This document shows positions 1 through 11,852 of a stretch of DNA of 64,000 bases, one piece after another. The DNA comes from Brachypodium distachyon (lineage: Eukaryota > Streptophyta > Magnoliopsida > Poales > Poaceae). The notes under the pieces were generated by a model. The model had not been told where the DNA came from. It worked only from the letters and a program-made list of their open reading frames with translations, and did not search any database. The stretch lies in contig NC_016131.3 of assembly GCF_000005505.3 (NCBI RefSeq), forward strand, positions 6,841,501 through 6,905,500, written 5' to 3'. Made by a program: the position numbers and the translations under genes. Position 1 is the stretch's first letter, and each line of letters opens with the position of its first letter.

Positions 1-33
1 TCTTTTGGTTTATTGGTATTTCTTCTTGCGCAG

Positions 34-117
34 GACGTCCTGAACATGGACTATGACAAAACAATTCTTTGTGCTGAGAATGACCAGACCACAATCAAAA
101 TGGACTCTGGGATGTAA
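34..117 (+). CDS. Last exon of an unidentified upstream gene (partial)
   Basis: A pyrimidine-rich stretch ending in CAG at 31-33 looks like a splice acceptor. It is followed by 27 open codons and a TAA at 115-117. Of the three possible phases only this one stays open; the other two stop within seven codons. The peptide starts DVLNMDYDKT and ends KMDSGM. I do not recognise the family. The rest of the gene would lie to the left of the window. Confidence 0.35.
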   Translation, partial: DVLNMDYDKTILCAENDQTTIKMDSGM

Positions 118-269
118 GCATGCCCTCTTTACTGCATCTCAATCTCTGTCTTTGATCAAAGTTTGGTATAAAATTCGTGCGGGCCTTATAAACCTGAATG
201 GAGATATTAACTATTACAGGGTTGGGTAATTGGTAAATATAATCATGTACTTGGAGATTGACTTTTGAG

Positions 270-428
270 CCTGCTATAAACAAAGTCTTCATGCCAGGGT
301 TTAAATGTCAAACTCTGTGGTGTCTGACTGAAGAGGCGTTTCTCAAAGCCTTCTATAGAGAAAGTCTTCATGTCAGGGTTTAAATGGGAAACTGCATGGT
401 CTCCGACTGAAGAGAGGCTTCTCAAAAC
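270..428. repeat. Tandem duplication of a 79-bp unit
   Basis: Two diverged copies of a 79-bp unit lie head to tail. Each contains aaagtcttcatg, agggtttaaatg and gactgaagag; the first motif begins at 282 and again at 361. The unit lies just 3' of the putative last exon and has no coding potential that I can support. The rest of 118-990 shows nothing further recognisable. Confidence 0.7.
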
Positions 429-990
429 ATCAATTATCTAACCTTCTAATTTCTTGATCAGGAGTCCAGAACAAGTGCAGAGGCTAGAACCCCCTCCCAC
501 CGACCGAAGACGACAGCATGACAGTTTCCCAACCAAAGACAACTTCATGACAGTTGACAAGCATCTAGGTTGACAAGTGCATAAATTGAGACAATAGTTT
601 TTTTTTGTCAGAGATTCCTGGCTTTAAATGATGTACAAGGCAACAAAACTAACAAAAGCATGCGTCGACGTATGATATTTATCTGGCCTTACATTGTACC
701 CCAACAATTGTGTATATATTGGTGCCACATTTATCCCCTCCATGAATTAAATTTTATCCCACCAAATTATGCACGGCTGGAACACATAGTCCAGCAATGC
801 AATTCATTTTAGGCTTCGCTTGCCTTGAAATTGAATTGGATCAATTTAAAAAAAATCGGATGTCTATGGAAAAAAATTCGGTCGGAGCTTGGCAGAGTTC
901 ATCAAGGTAGCAGCAGGAGTTCTGAAAAAATAGAACTCTTGACGCAACATACTCCACGAAAAGACGGAACAACCCCTGCGCTAACGAATC

Positions 991-1017
991 CATCTCTCTC
1001 TCTCTCTCTCTCTCTCT
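991..1017 (+). repeat. CT microsatellite in the FOLT1 5' leader
   Basis: A run of CT dinucleotides lies about 210 bp upstream of the FOLT1 start codon and is followed by C-rich leader-like sequence. Pyrimidine-rich repeats of this kind are common at plant transcription start regions, so this is probably 5' UTR or core promoter. No TATA box is obvious. Confidence 0.6.
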
Positions 1018-1225
1018 GATAGCGGTCTTGCCCCTCCCTGTTTTCGCTCGACGCCGCCGTCCCTCTACCGCCGCTCTCTTCCCCGAAGCCGCCTTCCATT
1101 GCTGCGCCGCCACCCTCGCCCTGCAGACGCCTCTCCCTTCACAGCTCAAACCCTCATCCCCCACGCCCCCTCCCGAGATCGTTCCCTGCCTCTGGAGCTG
1201 CGCAGCAAACGATTCATAGCCGGAG

Positions 1226-4200
1226 ATGTCACCAGGGACCTCGACGAAGTCACCGGAGACGTGGACCTGGGAGAACGCAGCCGCTGGAGCGACCGCCGGC
1301 TTCGCCACCGTCGCGACCTTCCACCCGCTCGACGTTGTCCGCACTCGCTTCCAAGGTAATTCTCGCCCTCCCTCTTAAGACCTAGAGACCAGGACATGCA
1401 GAGCCTGGTCGGTAACCCTGCTCTCTCGTGTTGGTATTCAGTGAGCGGTGGGAGGGGGTTGTCCGACGTGCCGCCCTACAGGAACACGGCACACGCTGTA
1501 TACACCATCGCACGATCTGAGGTGTGAATTCCTGTCACATTTGGTTTACTTTTGATCGTTTGGTAGATGCGGTAACGTTGTCAGATTTGTCCATAGCTTA
1601 AAACCTTAATTCTCCGTGCATTTGCTGTTAATCCTTCCGGGTTCTCTGAAAACTTGAAATGCAATTCCCTACGACATACATGTTTTTTTTTCTTGAAGTT
1701 GTCATTTCCTAGCTATTTTTTGTTTAATTTAATGAAAAATGGGAAGCTGATCATTCACATGATAAATCACATGCTCATGGATGCTTTGCGACAAATTATA
1801 TGATTAAAACCTTTTTAGGAACTTGGTTGTTCTGATATGTTAAGTATGAGCTATGCTGATCTAACTGCCTAATGTAGGGCCTGAGGGGACTTTATGCCGG
1901 CTTTTATCCTGCAGTTCTCGGATCAACCGTTTCATGGGGGCTATATTTCTTTTTGTAAGTTACATTACATTAGTTCATTCCGCTGAGTAGTTGCTGTGTG
2001 GGGTTTTCATGCCTTATTTCAATGCTGAACCGGACTAAAGTGAGCTGCTGACTCCAGGATTTATTTCACCTGTTTGTTTCCTAAAAAAGAAACTTGCTTG
2101 TTTATTTATCCTATATAAGAAACTTGCCAATTTGGATGTTCCTTAGTCCTTACTATTGTACTGGCATTTTGATTGACTTTAAGAACATCTGTTTTGGCAG
2201 TTATAACAGGGCTAAACAAAGGTACTTGCAGGGGAAGGATGATCAGCTCCGCCCATTCGACCATCTTGTCTCAGCTGCAGAAGCAGGTGCTTTGGTTCGT
2301 ACAGTAACTTCTGATCTCGTATTGTTTTGTTCTTTTCTCAGATTGGAGACAATTTTAATAAAATTTGATTAAACTGTAATTACAACTTCGATACCATGCC
2401 AAACTTGGCTTTTCTGACTACTACCATGTGTTAGCGTTATTTGTTCACCTGTATCTGCCTTTCATTAAAAATACCGTATATTCATGAACACATGTATTTT
2501 TCTTGTATTTATACAGGTTTGCTTGTTTACAAATCCGATATGGCTGGTGAAAACACGAATGCAACTACAAACACCTGGACATACCTCACCTTATTCTGGA
2601 TTTTCTGGTAATATATGCTTGCTGTACTCGTATGTTTATTTTCTATAATTATCATATAGCAAAGTGTATCATACTATACCATATCCATTATAATATTTGT
2701 TTGAAGTAAAATTGAAGCATCCTGCTATGAATTGTGTATATTGATCCGGAGTTCTCAGATTTCTTTTGGTCTTATTTATTTCAAATTTTCTGTGACCTTG
2801 CTTATTTGGTCGCTGTGAAGCCAGATGCTCTGAGAACTATTCTGACAGAGGAGGGATGGCGAGCACTTTATAGAGGGATCGGGCCTGGACTTTTGCTGGT
2901 ATGCATCTTCCATTTATGTTGTTAATTGGTTATGTGCTACTTTTCATTACGACCATGCAAATATTGTCATATACTCCCTTCGTTCCATATTAATAGTAAC
3001 TATTGTCCCCATGGTGTTTTAAGTTCTAAGTAATGCTAGATTTCAGAGTGCAACACCATGTTGAGTTGTCCTTGACTTGGGCTTATATATTTTCTGTGAC
3101 CTCAGTTCATTCTTTATTGAGTTCTTCACCGAAATCTATGCCTTTTCACTACCACTTATGGCATGGTTTAATTTTTTAAATGTTCTCTCGAGTTTTAAGA
3201 TATTAACCTCATATGGTTATCTCTGAGGTGTGACCTATCAGATTTGTAGCTACATGCTCTATAGGCAATATCCTCTTATGAGGCCCCAACTAGAGAATAT
3301 GCGACTTCTTATTATTTGGATCATCACTAGTCATGCTTTTCCCTGTTGCTATCATGATGTCAGAAAAATACGTTGTTGTGGAGATCATTTTTCACAGTTC
3401 TCAGGGAGAAAAGAAACTAAGAAGGGCAAAATAGTTTTGATGTTTCTAGTTATTTGATATGCATGTCAATGTATGGCATCGCAACAGTGGTAGTAGGAAT
3501 TTGCTCATTACAAATGTGATTGTGTTATGTAGAGTTTATGCCTATACTAGTTTCGATCAGGGAAGATGCATATGTTTTCGATTATCAGTTTATTGAATTC
3601 ACGACATAATCTTAATTGCTTGGTGGTGCTTGAAAGGTCACCCATGGTGCGATACAATTCACGGCCTATGAGGAACTTCGCAAGGGTATGGTTTTTGCCA
3701 AAACTAAACAAGCAAGGGCGGACAACAGGGGCAATGAGGATTTATTGGTACCAACTGATTACATGTGTGCTCAGACATTTTACACATAGTTTAATTTGGT
3801 GCATTATAGAAACACTTATGTCCCCCTGGATAATTTAGTTATGATGCTTAGTTATTTTCTTAAATTAGGTTGCTTATGCTATTTATGGCCAACCTTTTTT
3901 GGATGCCCCATGTCTCTTTCTTCATGCCTTTTGACACGATTCAACATGTGAGGTTTCAAACATAGGGAGAGTATTGTCACTTTGCTCGGAATATAGTCGA
4001 GTAAAATACACCACTAGTCCATGAACTCGGCAAAAATGAACACTTTAATCCACGAATTCGGAAAATGCACACTTAAACCCCTAAACTGGGACTGCTGTGT
4101 CACTTTAGTCCAAAAACGATTCAGCGAGGCTTAAACACGCCACGTGGCCGCCACGTCGGCTTCGGCCAAGACCGCAGGCTGCTACTCGATTTTCTCAGGA

Positions 4201-5621
4201 TTTTTTTTGCAAAATCACCATGCCCGAGCCGCCCGTGAGAGGCAAGACGGCCGCGCCCAGATGGGGATCTTGGGGCCCTAAGAACCACGCCGTTGCTGCC
4301 GCTGCCTCGCCTAAGGTCGTTATCAAGCCCGCAACGCTCAATTTTGACAAGAGAACGCCGGTGAAGGGGTCGCCGAAGCTGACGTGGCGCCCACGTGGCG
4401 TGTTTAAGCCTCGCCCAACCGTTTTTGGACTAAAGTGACACAGTTGTCCCGGTTTAGGGGTTTAAGTGTGCGTTTTTCGAGTTCGTGGACTAAAGTGTTC
4501 ATTTTTGCCGAGTTCATGGTCTAGTGGTGTATTTTACTCAATATAGTCAAAATATAAATATAGTTTTATGTATTTTTCTTTTGATAAATGTAACATTGTT
4601 TCTTAGAACTCGTATTGTCAACTCAAATATGCATAAGTTGATTCAAGAACTATATTTTTAGAACATTGAGTTATAGTTATATCTCCTTTAAAATACACCC
4701 ACTGTCAGCCAGATAGGCAGCTCCTGTGCCTGATATGCATTTGGCTTCATTGTTAACAGAATTCTGTTGATTATGCGGTGCTTGGGGCTGGTTCGAAATT
4801 ATCTGCTATTTTGCTTACCTATCCTTATCAGGCAAGTTTTAACTTTATTCTCATTAACTTTGTAAATGGATGCTGCCTTCTTACTGAACATACCAACTGA
4901 TGGTTTTTCGATTTGCAGGTTATCCGAGCACGCTTGCAGGTTGGTCTCAGATTTGAAGATATTCATCTCATCTCTTTGGAGTTTATTCATCAATAATCAT
5001 AATAGTTCTTGTGTGCAACTTTTCAGCAACGTCCTGGCAGTGATGGTACCCCAAAGTACTCAGATAGTTGGCATGTAGTAAAGGAAACTGCAAGGTGAAG
5101 TTATTGTTGTGTTCTCATTAAATATTTGAATCTAAACAAGGGTTTACCTTTTTTATTGTCTTCTGCAATATGCACCCTGCAGTTGTAGGAACTTCATGTT
5201 TTGCAGCATACAGTAGAAGTGCTTGCTGTCTTTTTCCAAGTTTGTTCTACAGTTCAGCCCAATGATCATCTAGACTTTTATAATCTGTACTACACCTGTT
5301 GGAGTTGAGGATGTCCATTTCTGCTTGTGTAACGTGGTGGGACCGCTGCAGAAGTAACCTTGTAGTGTATTGCCACACTTGCTTGATAGCCTTTTCTAAA
5401 TTTCAAGTTTTTGCTTGTATGTTTGTGTTACCATTTTGAGTGAATAAAGCCAACTCTTGTTCTTTTGGATCCTCAATTTCTGTCGCAGGTACGAAGGTGC
5501 CCGTGGATTTTACAGGGGCATTACGTCGAACCTGCTGAAGAACCTTCCAGCAGCTTCCCTTACATTTGTGGTGTATGAAAATGTTATCAAACTATTCAAA
5601 GCAGCGAAGGAGAAGAAATAG
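1226..5621 (+). CDS. FOLT1: Mitochondrial carrier family protein, folate transporter type
   Basis: Eleven exons join in phase to a 316-residue protein: 1226-1355, 1442-1521, 1878-1954, 2201-2294, 2517-2607, 2825-2898, 3637-3747, 4760-4831, 4919-4939, 5027-5094 and 5489-5621. Three Solcar repeats carry the carrier signatures PLDVVRTRF (residues 34-42), PIWLVKTRM (134-142) and PYQVIRARL (241-249). The PIW form in repeat 2 and overall similarity to Arabidopsis FOLT1 (recalled, not searched) point to the folate/FAD branch of the SLC25 family. Plant members import folates into plastids and some relatives act in mitochondria, so the organelle is not settled. The length matches the family. Intron 8 uses a GC donor (CAG|GCAAGT at 4832) and exon 9 is only 21 nt. 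A MULE-type element lies in intron 7. No frame breaks are seen. Confidence 0.93.
3999..4539. mobile_element. Mutator-like non-autonomous element, Pack-MULE-like, in FOLT1 intron 7
   Basis: A 541-bp element has terminal inverted repeats of about 168 bp (3999-4166 and 4372-4539) with ends gagtaaaatacaccactag. The perfect 9-bp target duplication aatatagtc lies at 3990-3998 and 4540-4548, which is diagnostic of Mutator-like elements. The 205-bp interior is markedly GC-richer than the intron and holds an open frame running from 4220 into the right TIR (72 codons, starting MPEPPVRGK). This suggests a captured host gene fragment. There is no transposase, so movement would need one in trans. Confidence 0.88.
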
Positions 5622-7477
5622 ATCCCAACTACTAATACAGGAGAGGAAAAATAGGAAAAGAGACTATAGTTGCAACCAAATACTGAGCCTGTTCCCAGTC
5701 TTCGAGTTAGAAGTGACATTCCATCTATTGCTGAGTTCATGTCTCATACTCTCATTCATTTAACATCACGGATTTTGTTCCGACGCGCTTGTTTCTACAG
5801 AGGAAATTCATTTACAATTTCATTGTGAAGCAATACTTCACTAATTCCTGTTGTCCAGTTGAATGCTTCTCCTATTGAATACATGTATCGCTGGTACGTT
5901 ACGGTTCAACAACCATCTAGTGATAATACTAGGTAGGAGTAGTACAATCTACAATGTGCATCATCAGCGTTCAGCGACCTCAAAATTAAAAACAGAAGTA
6001 CCAGCGGTCGTCATCACGGCAGGGTGAACCAAATGGCTCCAACCATCGTGGGAAACGTCTCTGTTGTCGCGTTGGAAAATGAACGGTGACTGTGAGACGA
6101 AATGTATCCTGCTATCCAGCCGAGCAGTACCCGTCAAAAAGCTCGAACAAAAAGGAGGAAATTGGAGTAGAGAGAAAGGTGGATCCGGTAGGTGTTGCCG
6201 CTTTGACAAATCGGCAAGTGTTTGCGCTAGCGCCTTTTTACCATCGGCCCCGCTCGCTTGCTTGGGAGCCTGGGACAGTTCACAGTGGGACGCCATCGAC
6301 GAGCTTGGGGAGACGTCGGGCCGACGTCGTCGGCTCTTGAGTTCAGCCGTTCGGCTAACTGTGGCAGGACCGCAGTAGGAAGTGAGGAACGGACATCGGT
6401 TCGGTACATATTGGATCTCCGTGGTATATCCTACTCCGTAGTTGTTTGAGTGCTTTGGAATCCTTGCGCGCGTGAGCAATAAGACACGGATAGAGCTGGT
6501 AGATTGCAAGCTGACTGATTACTAGAATGGGGAAATACCGACCTGGTGGATGGATTACTCGAGCCTCGAAATAAGTCAATAACTCTTCGCCTGGTGGATG
6601 GAACAGGAAGATGGCAAGGTAAAACATGATCCGGTGATCGTGATGCGGCGAGCACCACACTACCGACGCCACAGCACCCAAATCGGAGCCTCTTCTTCAA
6701 CTCCTTACCGGTGCAGTACTAGTTTGGGGTATGTCATCAGCTCGTGATGCACACGCATCAAATACAGTATCGCACGACGACAATGACAGGCCTTAATTGT
6801 ACGTTCATCAAAGATCGAGTCCGCTGAACGAGTCCAGACGGACCAGACGACCCTCTCAATCACGACCGTATCCTCTCTTCCCCCTGTCTGTTTTTCTGTT
6901 TAGTGTACCTTTCCCTGTCTGCCGAGAGAGTGTCTGTTCGTGAGTTGTTTCTCACGTGGAGAGAAAATGGCTCTTCCCTCAGTTCCCAGTCACTTCTGCC
7001 TTTTGTCTTTTTACGGCCTCGGCAGCTCGCGGTCGCTGGCCACCGAGCGGTGAAAGGGGCAGCCAGGCTCAGGCAGAGGCAAACGTTACGTACGCCAGAA
7101 ACGGTCACACACGCCAGCCCAGCCCACTGCACCGGGCGCTGGTTAAATATAGCTCGGTGCGTTCCGACCACGCTCCCCTTCTTACGTGGTCGTCGGGGTA
7201 CGCCTCGACCAGAACTAAACCTCCGTGGTCAAAAGCGCATGCATACATGCCCCGTTGCGCCGGTTGCCGAAACTCCCCACCCGAAAGAAAAGGGGCCACG
7301 TTGAAGTCAACTTCCCCACGCACCCACAACCGCACCGCACCGCACAAGCAGAACAGAACAGAACAGAACCCACGGCGAAAGCCACGCGAAACACGACCCG
7401 TCAACTCTGTCCCCACGCGCGCCGCGGAGCCCCGCCCGGCCGGTTCCTCCCAGCTGCCTCCTCTCTCGCCCACCTAC
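5622..7477. other. Intergenic region, no supported gene
   Basis: This contains the FOLT1 3' UTR and a long spacer rich in short overlapping frames on both strands. The longest is a minus-strand frame at 5964-6509 that resembles no family I know and has compositional bias only. The last few hundred bases (about 6900-7480) become C-rich and promoter-like ahead of the small gene at 7640. Confidence 0.5.
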
Positions 7478-7484
7478 TATATAA
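7478..7484 (+). promoter_or_regulatory. TATA box of the 7640-7948 gene
   Basis: TATATAA sits in a C-rich context 156 bp upstream of the predicted ATG, leaving an expected leader of about 125 nt. The spacing fits a plant TATA promoter. Confidence 0.65.
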
Positions 7485-7639
7485 CCACGCCGGCATTCCT
7501 TCCTCCCCTCTCCCAACCCAAAGCACACGCAACTGCGCGCAGCCGGATCGAGCTCAAATAGGATCGCCATCATCGATCAAAGCCGCCAGGGCTCCTTGTT
7601 GCCTTATACAAAAAGACAGAGGAATCAAGATAATTGAAG

Positions 7640-7948
7640 ATGTCCCGGTACGTGGAGATGCTGGACATGGGCGTGCGCATCGCGGCGAGGTTCCACTCGC
7701 ACTGCCCGCAGACGGCGCGCATGTACTACAAGCCGCCCTCCACGTCCACGTCGGCGGGCGGCAAGGGCGCCGAGGCCGCGTCCACGGACCGGAAGGCCGC
7801 CTCCGCAGGCTTCGACTACGACGCCGCGGCGTCGGCGTCTGCTGGATTCCGGCCCTTCGCCGGCGGCTCGGCAGGGTTCGGCGCCGGCGCCGCCCAGACG
7901 GGGTTCGGCTTCGACACCGCGCAGGTCGTCATCTACGAGGTCGTATGA
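7640..7948 (+). CDS. Small conserved plant protein of unknown function (102 aa)
   Basis: This is a single-exon frame of 102 residues. The start at 7640 is the first ATG in the frame and follows a TATA box at 7478. The N-terminus ([20 protein letters not shown], then [10 protein letters not shown] around residues 21-30) matches, from memory, a family of short plant proteins. Some Arabidopsis members carry a vague Mediator-subunit label that I would not rely on. The middle is low complexity (S, A, G, K) and the C-terminal third repeats GF and AGF blocks before ending in QVVIYEVV. No signal peptide, membrane segment or enzyme motif is visible. Codons are strongly GC3-biased, typical of expressed grass genes. 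Confidence 0.75.
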   Translation: MSRYVEMLDMGVRIAARFHSHCPQTARMYYKPPSTSTSAGGKGAEAASTDRKAASAGFDYDAAASASAGFRPFAGGSAGFGAGAAQTGFGFDTAQVVIYEVV

Positions 7949-9036
7949 GGACCTGAGGATCGAGTCGAGGATAAGTAAGAACGACGAGGAGTTCTCAGGA
8001 GAGATTGTTTCTCCCCGACCCCGAGGATAATTTTTTTGCGGCCAAGGAATTTGACCATACTTGTGTACGATACGATGACCCCCATTCAATTCTTTAATTC
8101 TTTTGTGTTCGTCCATGGCGGAATGGATCAAGGAAAGGATTTTTCTTTCTTATACTACTTGGCTTTGTGCATGGGTATTACAAGCATTCATGTGTCCGTC
8201 TGGTTGATTGTCAAATCTGTCACCGCCGAATCTAGGAAGGCTTGTACGATGATCGGCGGAGAAGTTTATGTTGGTCAAAATGTTTACTGTGGTCTGTGGA
8301 CGAGCTACACTATGCGATCGAGAAAATTCGTTGAATTGGGCGAGGTGGGGCTTTGGGGTGCATAAGTCTGATGTTTGGTCATCTACGCCCATGGCGGATT
8401 GTTCGACACGTCACTAGACTTAATCACGGAGCGCTCCACTTAATATTATGGGCTTAAGTACTAATGATCTTTAGCACCATTTTTTATTCCCAAATCACGT
8501 GTAATCGTGAACACAAGTCCTAGCTACCCATCAGTTAACTTGGACAATGAATTTGGGCGAAGTTGGTATGGGTGTTGTTTAAGAATTTCTGGCGCCGATT
8601 GATTAATCACGCGGCTGGCGGAATATTAAACACGTTCCGGAACTTAATCATGGATCGCTCCAACTAACATGACGGAGCTCAATGATCAGCACCTTCGAGG
8701 ATCGAAAAATTAAGAAATGATCAGCCGTCATAGATTCCCGAATCGCGTGGGAATATTGAAGACAAGTCCAAGTCGTTGCACAGGAGACAGGACTACAGGA
8801 GTACCGGACATCTTCAAATCACGTAGCTGCACTGTCGCTGCAGATTTAGGTTACAGAGCAACGAATTTGTCTTCAGCTGATTACGCCTTCTTTTCGTACG
8901 CCTTCTCGTGCCATTTACGTATAAGAGCGAATACGGATTCTTTCATGGAATGTGCTGTCTCGTCTTCGCTTCTCCCGTTCTCCGTGCTTCGCGTCGTCAC
9001 TTGGTCAGTCTCTTTCGCCGATCCACCAAAACCCTA
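7949..9036. other. Spacer between the small gene and mitochondrial L12
   Basis: This is 3' UTR of the small gene followed by AT-rich spacer and the 5' leader of the L12 gene. I see no gene, RNA or mobile element that can be supported. The frame of the L12 gene is open upstream of 9037, but that extension (ATG at 8908) lacks targeting features and is probably leader. Confidence 0.5.
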
Positions 9037-9537
9037 ATGGCTTCCCGCCTCCTCCACCTCCGCCGCCTCTTACCAGCCGCGCGCCCGTCCGCCGCCGTCG
9101 CGTTCTCCACAGCCTCCACTCCGAGCTCGCGGGTGTCCGGTATCGTAGATGAGATCTGCGGCCTCAACCTCTTGGAGGCCTCCTCCCTCGCCGACGCCCT
9201 GCGGGGCCGCCTCGGTGTGGACCAGCTCCCTCCCCTAGCTATCCTCATGGGTGGAGCAGCCCCGCTAGGAGAAGGAGGCGCCACTGGTGTGGCCGGTGAG
9301 GAGGCAAAGCCGAAGGAGGAAAAGATGGCATTCGACGTGAAGCTGGAGGGGTTCGACGCGGCGGCGAAGCTTAAGATTATCAAGGAGTTGAGGGCCTTCA
9401 CGAGTTTGGGTCTGAAGGAAGCCAAGGAGCTCGTGGAGAAGGCACCGACCGTGCTGAAGTCCGGGGTGCCGAAGGAGGAGGCGGAGGGCATCGCTGAGAA
9501 GATGCGGGCACTCGGCGCCAAGATTGTTCTCGAGTGA
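9037..9537 (+). CDS. Mitochondrial large-subunit ribosomal protein bL12 (L7/L12)
   Basis: This is an intronless 166-residue protein. Residues 1 to about 28 (MASRLLHLRRLLPAARPSAA...) are rich in R, L, A and S with no acids and look like a mitochondrial presequence. A short L12 N-terminal helix region (IVDEICGLNLLEASSLADAL, about 38-57) is followed by an alanine/glycine-rich hinge and the C-terminal L7/L12 domain (about 95-166). That domain has FDVKLEGFDAAAKLKIIKEL, then LGLKEAKELVE and GAKIVLE at the end. The domain recruits translation factors to the ribosomal stalk. The start at 9037 is chosen because the targeting peptide begins there; an in-frame ATG at 8908 is less likely. Plastid L12 is an alternative, but the arginine-rich presequence favours mitochondria. 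Confidence 0.93.
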   Translation: MASRLLHLRRLLPAARPSAAVAFSTASTPSSRVSGIVDEICGLNLLEASSLADALRGRLGVDQLPPLAILMGGAAPLGEGGATGVAGEEAKPKEEKMAFDVKLEGFDAAAKLKIIKELRAFTSLGLKEAKELVEKAPTVLKSGVPKEEAEGIAEKMRALGAKIVLE

Positions 9538-11852
9538 GAGAACCAGAGCTCTGTATGGCTTTGTTTATTTGTTTATTTCTGCTTCTTGTATCTTGTATGA
9601 AGAAAAGAGGAAAAAAAATGGAAACTAGGAATAAATAATTAATCGAACTAACTCTGGATATCACCTTTTTGGTAGTGAAATTGTCAGTTGGGCTTTGGAA
9701 AATATGATCTTAGATCTAGCGATAGAGCTTTTGGTTTCAGTTTGACTTTATGAGAAAGAGATGGTTTATTACTTGGAACAGAGCAATTAGTTTGTGAACA
9801 TTGAGTTTCTATCTTACTGATAGTAATGATGTGTTTCTTATCAGTGTTCTGTTATTGCCACATGGCTTTAGTTATTAGCTTGATCTAGAAAATGAGCTTT
9901 GATTTATAGTTGGTTGAAACAGCCCTTCGACTACTTTGGTACAGTAGTTTGATATACTCTGCAGTATACAGTGCATATGAAATGTGTTTGAGGTAGTCCA
10001 AAGTCCAAACTAATAAGTGCATCTGTTGCTATCTTATGGCTGAAAATGAGACCTTGCTATGGTTTTGAGGATGGTGTTGAAGATCAGATTATTGTTGCTA
10101 AGCATTCCAAATTCATCTGAAACGGTTATCAGTATGTTTTTGAAAACCTGTTCTGGAAGCTTCAAAGATTTCCATTCTTTTAATTAGTTCTTGCTGGCTT
10201 ACTGTAATTGTCTTGTGAGTTTGGGTTCACCGGAAGTACATAAATTACCTTGATTAGTTCATAATCAGAAGGTCACTTTCTTTGTTCATAACTTCGTATC
10301 GAGGTGACCTGCGTTTTCTAAAGTAGTTTCTCACATTAAGAATAGTGTTGGAGTAAGAGCATACTTCTTTCTATGCATTGTGTCACTTTAACATATGTTA
10401 GCCAGGATCCTCTGTCACAACACAACATAGGTTTGCCAAACTGGTTCATGGCAGAGGATACTTGGTGTAGGACCTGGTCATTCCTTGTTCCCACCAAACA
10501 TCATATGGTTGTTGCATATATGAGCACGGGAAAACAGTGTATGTAGGACAAATATGTAATCAACATTCTTTTGGCCACTGTTCTTCTGTCATCTTTTGGT
10601 GGAAAACTAAAATACCGCTTTGGACTTGTTGGCATAAGTAAGTACAGTTGCTTATTTTTCCAGGTTCGCAAGAACTATATGTTTCTGGTGTAACTTGTAT
10701 GGTGAGATCAAAGCTATCTTTATTTACACTACTAAAGCACAACCCATTTTGTAAAATCCTTGATTTCACTCCTTGAAGTGTGGCCACAGAAATCTGATAA
10801 GCTCCTGCTCCTCTGCACTTGATGCGCATGCCATGCTCTTCTGTTGCAGAAAAGAAAAGTGAAAACTCTTTGCCTCTGTTTCCATAAACCCCAATGCCAT
10901 GGCACCAACATCTGAAGAGAAACGGCTTCAGTGATGTGCATGACCAAGAGCAGATAGCACGGAGAAGGTGAAACACTGCATAGATTTGCAAGTAATGAAA
11001 TTTTGCCAATGTAGTGTCCATCATGATCACCGCATGAAGATACAATTCATTCTTGCCTCTGAATCAAATGGACCAAGGCACCTTCCATATAGATCAACTA
11101 AGTAAACTTTTATTATGTTAGTGGTAATAATTGACATTGTCTGGCTTTGTCTGTTTTGATCCTATAAAAGTTGTGCCTTAAAGTAGAGTTCTTAGTTAAA
11201 CAACGGAAGGTTGGAGAGGGCAAGGCAAAAAACATTACCTTGCAGTACTGGATCTGTTAAGCTTTGTGTGTATATCTATTGAAAAAAACGTGATGTGTAT
11301 GTTTAAATTTTATTGAACAATTACATATTGTTAAACAAACTAATGATGTGCTGATCATCAACTGTATCTTGTATGAGTTGACACTTTGATTGTGCAAGGG
11401 GATAATCAGTTCAAATGGCTCCACAGCGGTTGCTTCCGAAGAAAAATCTCCATACTGTGGTTGAGGTTGAGCTGGTGCTCCCTCGTGTCTGTTTTCGCTG
11501 TTACCGGTTTTTTGTGAACCAGTGGTTTCTATCACAAAATTGTGGGTGGGAAGTCTACTTCGTAGCATAATCATCTGCGTGGTGCTGTAATCTTTAGATT
11601 TTATTCCCTGTTTCATATGAATATGCTTCAGTGCAATATAATGATGGCCAATGGGACTTTTATCCTTCCAGTCAAATCATAAGTTGCAGTCAGCTACTGC
11701 ATTTCATCTTTCTTTTGGACGATTACTGTAATTGCTCAGGGTTTTGCACAAACCACCCACACAACGTACATCTCTTGTAATACGAGGGAGATTTTATTCA
11801 ACGCAGGATGGATCTTCTCTGAACATACAAGAGTTCGTGAAGAGACAAATCT
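9538..11852. other. Long spacer with no confident gene
   Basis: This is AT-rich sequence following the L12 3' UTR. Minus-strand open stretches at 10560-11045 (161 codons) and 11257-11616 (119 codons) are the only sizeable frames. The second contains a plausible-looking piece (GAPAQPQPQYGDF), but neither shows a domain, and their splice context is unconvincing. They may be remnants of a decayed minus-strand gene. Confidence 0.4.

Noticed and set aside
5964..6509. 181-codon minus-strand frame downstream of FOLT1
   Set aside because: No recognisable domain, no promoter or splice context, and overlapping frames of similar length on the other strand.
10560..11616. Possible two-exon minus-strand gene
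   Set aside because: Open frames of 161 and 119 codons without conserved motifs or convincing splice sites; left as possible remnant only.
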